Shown here piece by piece: positions 16,036 to 24,324 of a stretch of 64,000 nucleotides of DNA. The notes below the pieces were generated by a model. The model saw only the letters and a list, made by a program, of their open reading frames with translations. It searched no databases and was not told the DNA's origin. The DNA comes from Dehalobacter sp. DCM (GTDB taxonomy: Bacteria; Bacillota; Desulfitobacteriia; Desulfitobacteriales; Syntrophobotulaceae). Position numbers and translations under genes: made by a program. The stretch is from NCBI RefSeq assembly GCF_024972775.1, contig NZ_CP092282.1:2101001-2165000 (forward strand), written 5' to 3'. How positions within the stretch are numbered: the first letter of the stretch is position 1; each line of letters starts with the position of its first letter.

Positions 16036-18093
16036 ATGGATAAACTCTATGGCTATGTCGGCAAAATCGCGCGGATCAACTTAACAGACGGTACGGTTTC
16101 CATTATACCGACTTCCAACTATGTGCCTAAATATATTGGTGGCCGAAGTGTGTGCAATAAAATATTTTGGGATGAGGTCAAACCCGGAACCAATGCCTTT
16201 GATCCTGAAAATAAAGTTATTTATATGACCGGTCCGACGACAGCAACAGGGATCCCGACCGGCGGGCGAACTGTATTTACCTCGATATCCCCGAATAGCC
16301 TCCCGGAGCAGTATGCCTGGAGCGGTATCGGCGGGTGGTTTGGCGCCGAAATGAAATTTGCGGGCTTTGACGGCTTCATCCTGGAAGGCAAAGCTGCGGA
16401 ACCAACTTATCTCTATATTGAAGATGGTGAAATCAAATTTCTGTCAGCTCGAAACCTGTGGGGGAAATTAGTGCATGCTACTCAAAGAAGACTAGAAGAA
16501 ATCCATGGCCAAGATGTAAAAAGCATTGTCATCGGTCCCGCTGGAGAAAACCTGATGCGCAACGCCAGTGTCACGACCAGCAACGACAACGTAGCAGCTA
16601 AAGCCGGACTTGGCGCGGTGTTTGGTTCTAAGAACCTGAAAGCCATCACAGTTCGCGGAACCGGCACGGTAGTACCGGCTGATATTAATAAAGTGCTTGA
16701 GTTGCGCAAGAAAATGTCGCATCCGCCAATGATCCAAAGACCAATTATTCAGGAAACACATCATGGGGTTCCAGGCGCACAGTCAGAGGTCTCCGGCGGC
16801 TGGCAAAGAGCCCAGGTTGCCTGCAGTTACGGCTGTAACCAGCACTGCATGTGTCTAATGCTGGACATGAAATCAGCGTTTAAAGAGGAGAAAGTGAATC
16901 ATGTCGAGAAATGTGTCAGCATCTTCGCCTTTGGATTCAGCCAGGACGTTCCTTATGGCGGGCCAGGCGGCGTTGGCGGCGTTTTTCAAACTGAGCAGAA
17001 TCATTATCCTGCCTGTAAAATGCTTAGCCGCGAAGTCGATCCGCCGGATACGAGTGATCCGTACTTTGAGCTGGAATTTGCACCTGGCCCTGGCGATATC
17101 CTCGATTTTTGGAAACATGACTTTGATAAGGGAAATGTTATCAATGACCTCTGCAATGAGTATGGCATCGATAAATGGGATGTTATCATCTGGCTTTTAC
17201 CTTGGTTGTCGATGGGTAAAAAAGAAGGTGTCTTTGCGGATATCGATTTTGGTATGGAGATTGATGTTGAGTCCGAAAAATTTGTGCGTTATTTGATAGA
17301 TATGATCGTCTATCGAAAAGGTTATTACGGAAACCTGCTGGCGGAAGGAATGGCTAGGGCTATTCGCGTCTTGGGCAAGGAGAAATTTGGTGATACCATT
17401 TATCACGGCCGTTATTCCCGGATGATCGACAAACAGCTAGATCTTCCAATCAGTCTGGAAACTGCCTGGGGACACAGTGTGCATTGGCAGGGACGCGGTT
17501 TTGAAGCCTCCATTGCAAAACCGGCGTGGGTAGCTACCAACCTGCATCAGATGACAGCGACCCGTGATACGCAGACGATCCAACACCATCATGATACATT
17601 TGAAAACTATCTCCAGTTAAAGGATGACCCGTGCCGTAGTGTGTTGACGGCACGCGGGGTTATTATGGGTGAACATAAAGCGGAAATGAAGGATTCCGTA
17701 ACCTGCTGTGATTGGCAGAGCCCGGATCTGTTCTGGACTGACATGGAAGCCCAAATGTTTACTGCAGCCACTGGGATTCCAATGAGCGAAGAAGAAATGA
17801 ACCTGGCAGCAGAGCGCTCCCGGAACCTGTTCCGGGCAATCATCATCCGCAATTACGAACGGACGCGTGAGTTGGAAGTCAATGCGATCTTCCCTATCAT
17901 GCAGTATCCCGATCCTTGGGGTGAGACTGTGACTTGGGATGAATGGAACGACCTGGTCGACTTATACTATGCCGAACGTGGCTGGGATAAGGAAACCGGT
18001 TGGCCGACGCGTGAAACCTATGACCGTATGGGATTGAAGGAAGTAGCCGATGAAATGGAATTAAATGGAAAGATGCCACTAATAAAAAAATAG
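16036..18093 (+). CDS. Aldehyde:ferredoxin oxidoreductase family tungsten/molybdenum enzyme
   Basis: This 685-residue protein has the AOR N-terminal domain ('GYVGKIARINLTDG', 'YIGGRSVCNKIFWDEV', 'TGIPTGGRTVFTSISP', 'GIGGWFGAEMKFAGFDGFI') that binds the bis-pterin cofactor. Cys263, Cys267 and Cys271 in CSYGCNQHC plus Cys557/558 near the C-terminus can hold the [4Fe-4S] cluster. The C-x3-C-x3-C spacing differs from the CxxCxxxC of classical archaeal AOR, so this is a divergent subgroup, comparable to YdhV or the BamB type. Possible roles are oxidation of an aldehyde to acid or low-potential reduction. It is paired with the ferredoxin at 15506, has an RBS (GAGGAGG) and is followed by a good terminator. 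The ORF extends upstream to 15994 without an RBS. Confidence 0.82.
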   Translation: MDKLYGYVGKIARINLTDGTVSIIPTSNYVPKYIGGRSVCNKIFWDEVKPGTNAFDPENKVIYMTGPTTATGIPTGGRTVFTSISPNSLPEQYAWSGIGGWFGAEMKFAGFDGFILEGKAAEPTYLYIEDGEIKFLSARNLWGKLVHATQRRLEEIHGQDVKSIVIGPAGENLMRNASVTTSNDNVAAKAGLGAVFGSKNLKAITVRGTGTVVPADINKVLELRKKMSHPPMIQRPIIQETHHGVPGAQSEVSGGWQRAQVACSYGCNQHCMCLMLDMKSAFKEEKVNHVEKCVSIFAFGFSQDVPYGGPGGVGGVFQTEQNHYPACKMLSREVDPPDTSDPYFELEFAPGPGDILDFWKHDFDKGNVINDLCNEYGIDKWDVIIWLLPWLSMGKKEGVFADIDFGMEIDVESEKFVRYLIDMIVYRKGYYGNLLAEGMARAIRVLGKEKFGDTIYHGRYSRMIDKQLDLPISLETAWGHSVHWQGRGFEASIAKPAWVATNLHQMTATRDTQTIQHHHDTFENYLQLKDDPCRSVLTARGVIMGEHKAEMKDSVTCCDWQSPDLFWTDMEAQMFTAATGIPMSEEEMNLAAERSRNLFRAIIIRNYERTRELEVNAIFPIMQYPDPWGETVTWDEWNDLVDLYYAERGWDKETGWPTRETYDRMGLKEVADEMELNGKMPLIKK

Positions 18094-18123
18094 GATTTGT
18101 AGTCAATAATAGGGTTTTACTTG

Positions 18124-18170
18124 ATGAGGTGTATCGAAGCGATGTTTCGATTACGCCTCATTTATTTTAA
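18124..18170 (+). terminator. Terminator after AOR gene
   Basis: ATGAGGTGTATCGAA pairs with TTTCGATTACGCCTCAT around a short loop, followed by TTATTTTAA. It ends the ferredoxin/AOR unit ahead of promoter module copy 4. Confidence 0.75.
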
Positions 18171-18211
18171 AAGCAGCATTTCTAAATAATAAATAGTCGG
18201 AAATCCTTTGA

Positions 18212-18261
18212 ATTATCCGTCCAGTTTGAGTGATGTTTTCCATTGGGTAAGACCGTATACT
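18212..18261 (+). promoter_or_regulatory. Shared promoter module, copy 4 (glycyl radical operon)
   Basis: ATTATCCGTCCAGTTTGA at 18212-18229, then TGATGTTTTC and TATACT at 18256. This is the copy nearest to the consensus. Core-to--10 distance is 36 nt. The position of a -35 box holds TGTTTT, a poor match, which suggests activator dependence. It lies 135 bases ahead of the glycyl radical enzyme start. Confidence 0.75.
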
Positions 18262-18395
18262 TTTAATCGTCAGAGATTATAGCGGTTTTTAGATTAATAA
18301 TACTTTTAATTAGTAATTTGTTTGATTAAGTTAATTGATCTCATGTTTACCAAAACAGTATATGGAGATGACCAGCTAGGCGAGGAGGAAAGAGT

Positions 18396-20951
18396 ATGGA
18401 TACTGTAAATAATACGTTCGAAAAAGATTTGAATGCAAAGCCGTGCGCAATCGAACCGTATGATAAGGAGTGGGGTGTCGGTGCGTCCGGCATGATGGAG
18501 GAAACGTCTCCTTTTCCCAGGGTAAACAAGATACTGGCAAAGACCCAGAAAACGACAAACGGCGTTATTGTTACTGATAGAGCCCTGCTTGTTACAGAAA
18601 CGTATAAGAAATATGCCGGATCGCCCCAGATAATAAAGTGTGCTGAGGGTGTATCCAGTATGCTGCGTAACGTACCAATTTATGTATATGAGGATGAGTT
18701 AATTGTCGGGAATCTCGGATGTGATAAAAAGGCAGCCCCTGTGTTTCCGGAATTTGGCCTGAATTGGATCGTTGAGGAAATGGAACAAGGACTGATGGGG
18801 TACAGTGATAAGAGAACGCATGATTATTTCACGTATTCCGAACAGACCCAGAATGAATTGACAGGCATCAAAGATTTTTGGAAGGGCCAGTGTATTGAAG
18901 ACGTTGCGGTACCGTTATTGTCTGATGAAGAGTTAAAAGGATCCCATATGGGAAAAGGGCTCTTCTTGGCCGCATCGTATATTTATTCCGGAGCCGGTCA
19001 TCTGGGTATAAATTATGAAAAGCTATTTAAACTTGGTTTCGGTGGTATACGAAAACAAATTCAGGAGAAAATGGAGCAGTTGGACACATCTTTACCAGAG
19101 GACATTTCAAAGAAGGCGTTTTATCAGGCTGAGTTAATCGTTTGCGATGCGGCGATTGAGTATATACTGCGTTTCTCCCGTCGGGCCCAGGAATTAGCCG
19201 AGGTGGAAACAGAACCCATACGGAAAAAAGAGTTGTTACAGATTGCTGCAAACTGTGATTGGGTTTCTGAGAACCCACCCTGCTCTTTTTGGGAAGCAAT
19301 ACAGCTTGTGCATTTAGCAACCTGCATCATCGAAATGGAATCCAACGGCCATTCGATTTCCTATGGGCGCTTTGATCAGTATATGTATCCTTACTATCTG
19401 AATGATTTACGCAAGGGGACAGCAACGCGGGAATTTATGCAGGAGCTGTTGGAATGCTTCAATATTAAAATTTGGGATATGAACAAAGTAAGAGATCATG
19501 TGAGTATTAATATCTTTGCCAATGGTGGTATAGGCGGTCCGGCACTAACCGTTGGCGGACTTCGGAAGGACGGGCTGGACGGTACCAACGACTTGACCTT
19601 TATGGTCTTGGATGCGATAGCCCATACACGCATACCGACGCCATGGCTGGCGGTCAGACTTCATGGCAGTACGCCCTGGCAATTGAAGGTTAAATTGGCC
19701 AATGTTATCCGAATTGGGACCGGCGAGCCTAAAATCTTTAATGATGATGTGACAATACCAAGTATGTTGAACTATGGCCGCTCTTTGGAGGATTGCCGGG
19801 ACTATCAGGTTGTCGGCTGCGTAGAACCGGATGCTCCGGGAAAAGAATATGGCTGGCATGATGCGGCTTATTTTAATATAGCGAAGGTTTTGGAACTCGC
19901 AATCAATAATGGCCAATGCCTGGAATGCGGTCCGAGCTGCCCGCGATTCTGTCAGTGTGCTGGTGCAGGTATGCAACTTGGCATAAAGACCGGAAGCTTA
20001 GGTGAATTTACGTCGTTTGATCAGGTTTTAAATGCCTTTGATCAACAGATGAAATATTGGTGCGATAAACTTGTTTCGGTTTTAAATGCCGTCGACATAG
20101 CCCATCAAGCAATAAAACCATTACCTTACCTGTCGCTGCTGATGGATGATTGCATTGATAATGGTGTTGATGTCACCGCAGGAGGGGCAAAATACAACTT
20201 CACCGGACCTCAGGGCGTTGGAATAGGAACAGTCGGAGACGGACTGGCAACAATCAAACAACTGGTGTTTGAAGAAAAGAAAATCAGCGGGGCCGAGCTG
20301 CTTGAAGCAGCGAAAAAGAACTGGGAAGGACACGAACCTTTGTACGCGCTGGTCAACAGTGAGAAAGTGCATCATTATGGCAATGATGATGACTATGCGG
20401 ATGAGCTGACCAAGCTGGCGATGGACACTTACTGCAAATATATAGAAAAACGTCCGAATGCGCGTGGCGGCGTGTTCCAACCGGGAATATATTCGGTCGC
20501 TGTTAACGTCGCACTCGGTGGATTACAGTGGGCTTCGATCGAAGGGCGCAAAGCTAATGAACCCATTTCAGACTGTATGGGAGCAGTTCATACCCACCGC
20601 GCAGCGCATGATCTTAACGGTCCGACTGCAATTTGCAAGTCGGTTACCAAGATGGACCATGGTAGAGCGGCAAATGGAACACTGCTGAACTGGAAATTCT
20701 CACCGACGGCTTTATCTGGCCAAACCGGACGTGACAACCTTATAGCCCTTTTGGACACTTATGTCCAAAGAAAAGGAATGCATAGTCAGTTTACGGTAGC
20801 CAATCGGGAAACACTTCTGAAAGCTCAGGCAAATCCTGAAGAATACAAGGGGCTGTTAGTTAGGGTTGCTGGATACAGTGCTTACTTTGTCGAACTAAGT
20901 AAAGAGCTGCAGGATGACATTATTGGAAGAAGTGAATTGTCTTTTGACTGA
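18396..20951 (+). CDS. Glycyl radical enzyme, dehydratase-type (GCVEP motif)
   Basis: This 851-residue pyruvate formate-lyase-like enzyme has the thiyl Cys475 and general-base Glu477 in GCVEPD, followed by PGKEYGWHDAAYFN, and the glycyl radical Gly826 in RVAGYSAYF near the C-terminus. The GCVEP motif is shared with glycerol and 1,2-propanediol dehydratases and choline lyase, which eliminate water or an amine from a 1,2-substituted substrate to give an aldehyde. The acylating aldehyde dehydrogenase and Ptb/Buk downstream fit an aldehyde product. An unusual Cys-rich segment (Cys508, 511, 515, 519, 521) follows the active-site loop. No microcompartment targeting peptide or shell gene is seen. 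RBS is GAGGAGG. The substrate is unknown, and HypD- or decarboxylase-type functions fit the motif less well. Confidence 0.85.
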   Translation: MDTVNNTFEKDLNAKPCAIEPYDKEWGVGASGMMEETSPFPRVNKILAKTQKTTNGVIVTDRALLVTETYKKYAGSPQIIKCAEGVSSMLRNVPIYVYEDELIVGNLGCDKKAAPVFPEFGLNWIVEEMEQGLMGYSDKRTHDYFTYSEQTQNELTGIKDFWKGQCIEDVAVPLLSDEELKGSHMGKGLFLAASYIYSGAGHLGINYEKLFKLGFGGIRKQIQEKMEQLDTSLPEDISKKAFYQAELIVCDAAIEYILRFSRRAQELAEVETEPIRKKELLQIAANCDWVSENPPCSFWEAIQLVHLATCIIEMESNGHSISYGRFDQYMYPYYLNDLRKGTATREFMQELLECFNIKIWDMNKVRDHVSINIFANGGIGGPALTVGGLRKDGLDGTNDLTFMVLDAIAHTRIPTPWLAVRLHGSTPWQLKVKLANVIRIGTGEPKIFNDDVTIPSMLNYGRSLEDCRDYQVVGCVEPDAPGKEYGWHDAAYFNIAKVLELAINNGQCLECGPSCPRFCQCAGAGMQLGIKTGSLGEFTSFDQVLNAFDQQMKYWCDKLVSVLNAVDIAHQAIKPLPYLSLLMDDCIDNGVDVTAGGAKYNFTGPQGVGIGTVGDGLATIKQLVFEEKKISGAELLEAAKKNWEGHEPLYALVNSEKVHHYGNDDDYADELTKLAMDTYCKYIEKRPNARGGVFQPGIYSVAVNVALGGLQWASIEGRKANEPISDCMGAVHTHRAAHDLNGPTAICKSVTKMDHGRAANGTLLNWKFSPTALSGQTGRDNLIALLDTYVQRKGMHSQFTVANRETLLKAQANPEEYKGLLVRVAGYSAYFVELSKELQDDIIGRSELSFD

Positions 20952-21906
20952 GCTTGATATAAAGGGCGTCATCTTTAATATCCAGCGGTATACGATCCAT
21001 GACGGTCCGGGAATAAGAACAGAAGTATTTTTTAAAGGCTGTCCACTGCGGTGCAAGTGGTGCAGCAACCCGGAAAGTTTAAATACAGAACGTGAGGTAG
21101 GGGTATATTCAGAACGGTGTATCGGTTTTGATAAATGCGGTTATTGCGTGGCTGTTTGTCCTGAACCCGAAACAATTCTGATTCAGGACAACACGGTTTG
21201 GCAAGTTGACAGGGAAAAATGTACCGGATGTCTGAAGTGTGCGGAGAGCTGTCCAGCGAATGCTTTGATAAGTTGGGGCAGAAACATGTCGGTAGCTGAA
21301 GTCATGGCGATCATCGAAGCGGATCGTGACTTTTATGAAAAATCCGGCGGTGGTGTAACCCTGTCGGGCGGTGATGTTCTGATGCAATGGGAATTTGCTC
21401 TGCAACTTCTGAAACAATGCAAAAAAAGTGGGATTCATACATGTCTGGAATCATCCCTGCATTATCGATCGGAAGTACTGGATTTCATATATCCATTTGT
21501 TGATCTAATCATTACAGATATTAAACATATGAATGCGGACATTCATAAGACCTATACCGGTGCAGGCAATGAACTGGTTCTGGATAATATCAAAAAGACT
21601 GTGGCGATGAATAAGCCGTTAATTCTTCGTGTCCCGATTGTTCCTGGAGTTAACGACAGTGAAGAAAATGTCCGGGCAACCGCTGAATTTATTGTGAATG
21701 ATTTGCAGAACCGTATGTTACAGGTACAGCTTCTGCCATATCGCCCGTTAGGGGAAGAAAAATATCATTCACTCGGAATGGTCTATCCGATGCAAGATGC
21801 TAACTCGGTTGAAAGAAAAATAAGAGAAGAAAAAATTCTATATCTAGCTGATATCATGCAAGCTTATGGTGTGCCGGCCCAGGCTGGAACTACTAACAGG
21901 ATTTAA
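20914..21906 (+). CDS. Glycyl radical enzyme activase (radical SAM)
   Basis: This 330-residue radical SAM protein has the SAM cluster motif CPLRCKWC (Cys43/47/50) near the N-terminus after 'YTIHDGPGIRT', which is typical of PFL activases. A ferredoxin-like insert carries two more clusters (CIGFDKCGYCVAVC and CTGCLKCAESC), as in the activases of dehydratase and decarboxylase glycyl radical enzymes. It abstracts a hydrogen from Gly826 of the enzyme encoded just upstream. The chosen start overlaps the end of that gene by 38 bases, and a later GTG (20932) is also possible. Overlap implies translational coupling. The downstream gene begins 113 bases later without an obvious promoter. Confidence 0.88.
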   Translation: MTLLEEVNCLLTELDIKGVIFNIQRYTIHDGPGIRTEVFFKGCPLRCKWCSNPESLNTEREVGVYSERCIGFDKCGYCVAVCPEPETILIQDNTVWQVDREKCTGCLKCAESCPANALISWGRNMSVAEVMAIIEADRDFYEKSGGGVTLSGGDVLMQWEFALQLLKQCKKSGIHTCLESSLHYRSEVLDFIYPFVDLIITDIKHMNADIHKTYTGAGNELVLDNIKKTVAMNKPLILRVPIVPGVNDSEENVRATAEFIVNDLQNRMLQVQLLPYRPLGEEKYHSLGMVYPMQDANSVERKIREEKILYLADIMQAYGVPAQAGTTNRI

Positions 21907-22019
21907 CAGTTTCGTCCTAAATAGGGCCTTATCACTGTGATTGCTGATTTACTTTAAATAGAAACAAAGTTAGTGATCACATTGTGAAAAGTGTTAAGAA
22001 AAAAAAGGAGGATAAGACA

Positions 22020-23348
22020 ATGCAATTAGGAGTATTTAAAACAGCCACAGAGGCATGTGCCGCCGCTACCGCCGCCCAAAAAGAACTGGTGCAAAAATAC
22101 ACAATGGAGGACCGGGATCGCTTTATTGGAAGTATTCGAACAAAAATCATGGCCAACATGGAAAGGTTGGCGCAGATGGAATTTGACGAGACAGGCTATG
22201 GCAGGCTGGAGGATAAAATCGCAAAAAATACAGGCGCTGTTATGCTGTCCCAGGGTACGGAAGCCATTCCGCATAACATGTACGCTTCCGATAAAGGGCT
22301 GACCGTTGAATATTACGCTCCCTTTGGCGTTGTCGGCGCGGTCACTCCCGTAACAAACCCCGCAGCCACTATCATCGGAAATGGGATTGCCAATGTGGCA
22401 GCGGGGAACGCTGTAGTATTTAATGCGCATCCTTTCGCAAAAAAAACTTCGGCGGAAACCGTTCATCTCGTGAACGAAGCGATTACGGAGGCAGGAGGAC
22501 CTCTGAACCTGTTTACCATGGCAGGCGAGCCGACGTTGGCTTCTCTTGACGAAATCATGGTGTATCCCTCGGTGAAATTATTGGTGGGGACCGGTGGACC
22601 GGCAATGGTTAAGACACTGATGTCCTCCGGGAAAAAGGTCATAGCCGCTGGTGCAGGAAATCCTCCTTCGATTATTGATGAAACGGTAGATTTGAAGAAG
22701 GCAGCCGAAGGAATATACGGGTCATCCTCCTTCGATAATAACCTGCTTTGCATTGCGGAGAAAGAAATTTTTGTCGTCGATCAGGTTTTTGACGCATTTA
22801 TGAAGGAACTGGAAGATGCGGGAGCTTTCCGGGTAAGTTCTGAGGAAGGAAAAAAATTGACGGAGATCTGTGTTGTTCCGTCTCCGGAAGAAGGCTACGC
22901 TGCCAATAAAAAGTATGTTGGAAAGTATGCAAAGGTGATCTTAAAAGACATCGGCATTGAAATAGAGAGTGATCCCCGGATCGTGATCTTTGAAGCACAA
23001 AACGACGACCCTTTGGTTCAGACGGAGCAGATGATGCCTATTATCCCAGTAGTACGATGCAAAGACTTTGAGGAAGCAATGGAAAGAGCCGTTATAGCGG
23101 AGCATGATAACAAGCATTCTGCTTCGATCTGGTCAAATGACATTAATCGGGTGACAGCTTTCGGAAAACGAATTAACACAACTATTTTTGTGCAGAACGG
23201 CGGGACGATGGCCGCCTTCGGCATCGGCGGCAGTGGCACGAATGCACCTACAATTGCCACACCGACGGGAGAAGGAGTGACTGGTCCCCAATCCTTTGTC
23301 AGAAGAAGAAGGTTCTGTATGGCAGGCGGCGGGAATTACTTGCTGTAA
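22020..23348 (+). CDS. CoA-acylating aldehyde dehydrogenase, PduP/EutE-like
   Basis: 442 residues align in pattern with PduP/EutE enzymes that convert an aldehyde plus CoA and NAD+ to acyl-CoA. Visible are 'YAPFGVVGAVTPVTNPAAT' (cofactor/substrate region), 'GTGGPAMVKTLMSSGKK', the catalytic Cys in 'SFDNNLLCIAEKE' and 'NGGTMAAFGIGGSG' near the end. The N-terminus lacks the microcompartment signal helix of PduP, in keeping with the absence of shell genes. It probably takes the aldehyde made by the glycyl radical enzyme. The start at ATG 22020 follows AAAGGAGG; the longer ORF start at 21984 has no RBS. Confidence 0.88.
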   Translation: MQLGVFKTATEACAAATAAQKELVQKYTMEDRDRFIGSIRTKIMANMERLAQMEFDETGYGRLEDKIAKNTGAVMLSQGTEAIPHNMYASDKGLTVEYYAPFGVVGAVTPVTNPAATIIGNGIANVAAGNAVVFNAHPFAKKTSAETVHLVNEAITEAGGPLNLFTMAGEPTLASLDEIMVYPSVKLLVGTGGPAMVKTLMSSGKKVIAAGAGNPPSIIDETVDLKKAAEGIYGSSSFDNNLLCIAEKEIFVVDQVFDAFMKELEDAGAFRVSSEEGKKLTEICVVPSPEEGYAANKKYVGKYAKVILKDIGIEIESDPRIVIFEAQNDDPLVQTEQMMPIIPVVRCKDFEEAMERAVIAEHDNKHSASIWSNDINRVTAFGKRINTTIFVQNGGTMAAFGIGGSGTNAPTIATPTGEGVTGPQSFVRRRRFCMAGGGNYLL

Positions 23349-23403
23349 TCTAGTGATAAACCGCACTTTTGCAGAGCAAATCAAGAATTAACGGGAGTGT
23401 GTC

Positions 23404-24315
23404 ATGCAAATAAAGAGTTTTCAAGAACTGGCAGAACAGGTTCAGAAAATGGAGAAAAAAACAGTGATTGCAGTTGTGGAGGCTCATGATGAGCATACGC
23501 TGGAATCTGTTGTGCAAGCCCAAAAGGATGGGTTGATGATTCCTTTCCTGATTGGAAATGAAAAAAGAATTAAGGAAATGCTGGTTGAATTGGGGGAAGT
23601 GGCAGATGACTTTAACATCGTCAATACCTCCGGAGCCGAGGAGTCGCTGTGTTCAGCGATTACCCTCATAAAAGAAGGCAAAGCCAATGCCATAATGAAA
23701 GGGAAATTGGAATCGGGCCAATTCATGAAGGCTGTTGTAAATAAGGAAACCGGTCTCACCAAAGGAGGATTACTGTCTTTGGTGGGGTTTTATGAGACGC
23801 CGAAATACCACAAACTTTTTGCTGTCAGCGACATGGGATTGAACACATACCCGGATTTGTCAGGAAAAAAACAGATCCTGCTCAATGCAGTCAAAGTACT
23901 TCTCGGTCTTGGGGTTGAAAAACCAAAAGTGGCAATCATGGCGGCAGTGGAAAAAGTAAATTCCAAAATGCCCGAGACAGTCGATGCCGATGTCCTGAAA
24001 ACGATGAATGCCGAAGGCGAAATTTCCCAGTGTATTGTAGAAGGACCGATTTCGTTTGATTTGGCCACGAGTGCAGAAGCAGCAAAGATCAAGGGATATC
24101 AGAGTCCGGTAGCGGGAGATGCGGACCTACTTCTGGTTCCGGATATAGTTTCCGGAAATATGCTTGTAAAATGCCTTACTGGCTTTGCCGGAGCGCAGAC
24201 GGCAGGTATTGTGGTCGGGGCCAGCGTTCCTATAATATTCACCTCAAGGTCTGCCGAAGCATCAGACAAATACTATTCTATTGCTCTGGCAGCCTATACG
24301 GCCGGCAGCTTTTAG
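23404..24315 (+). CDS. ptb: Phosphate butyryltransferase
   Basis: This 303-residue protein of the phosphate acetyl/butyryltransferase family shows the Ptb pattern: 'MKGKLESGQFMKAV', 'DMGLNTYPDLSGKKQIL', 'VEGPISFDLATS' and 'ADLLLVPDIVSGNML'. It converts a short-chain acyl-CoA (butyryl, propionyl or branched) and phosphate to acyl-phosphate. It sits between the acylating dehydrogenase (55 bp upstream) and butyrate kinase (9 bp downstream). Together these conserve the thioester energy as ATP. The chain length accepted cannot be read from the sequence. Confidence 0.88.
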   Translation: MQIKSFQELAEQVQKMEKKTVIAVVEAHDEHTLESVVQAQKDGLMIPFLIGNEKRIKEMLVELGEVADDFNIVNTSGAEESLCSAITLIKEGKANAIMKGKLESGQFMKAVVNKETGLTKGGLLSLVGFYETPKYHKLFAVSDMGLNTYPDLSGKKQILLNAVKVLLGLGVEKPKVAIMAAVEKVNSKMPETVDADVLKTMNAEGEISQCIVEGPISFDLATSAEAAKIKGYQSPVAGDADLLLVPDIVSGNMLVKCLTGFAGAQTAGIVVGASVPIIFTSRSAEASDKYYSIALAAYTAGSF

Positions 24316-24324
24316 GAGGTTACG

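Noticed and set aside
18396-20951. Choline trimethylamine-lyase (CutC) or pyruvate formate-lyase
   Set aside because: No microcompartment genes, no CutC N-terminal extension; PFL has a CC motif (two adjacent Cys), which is absent here.
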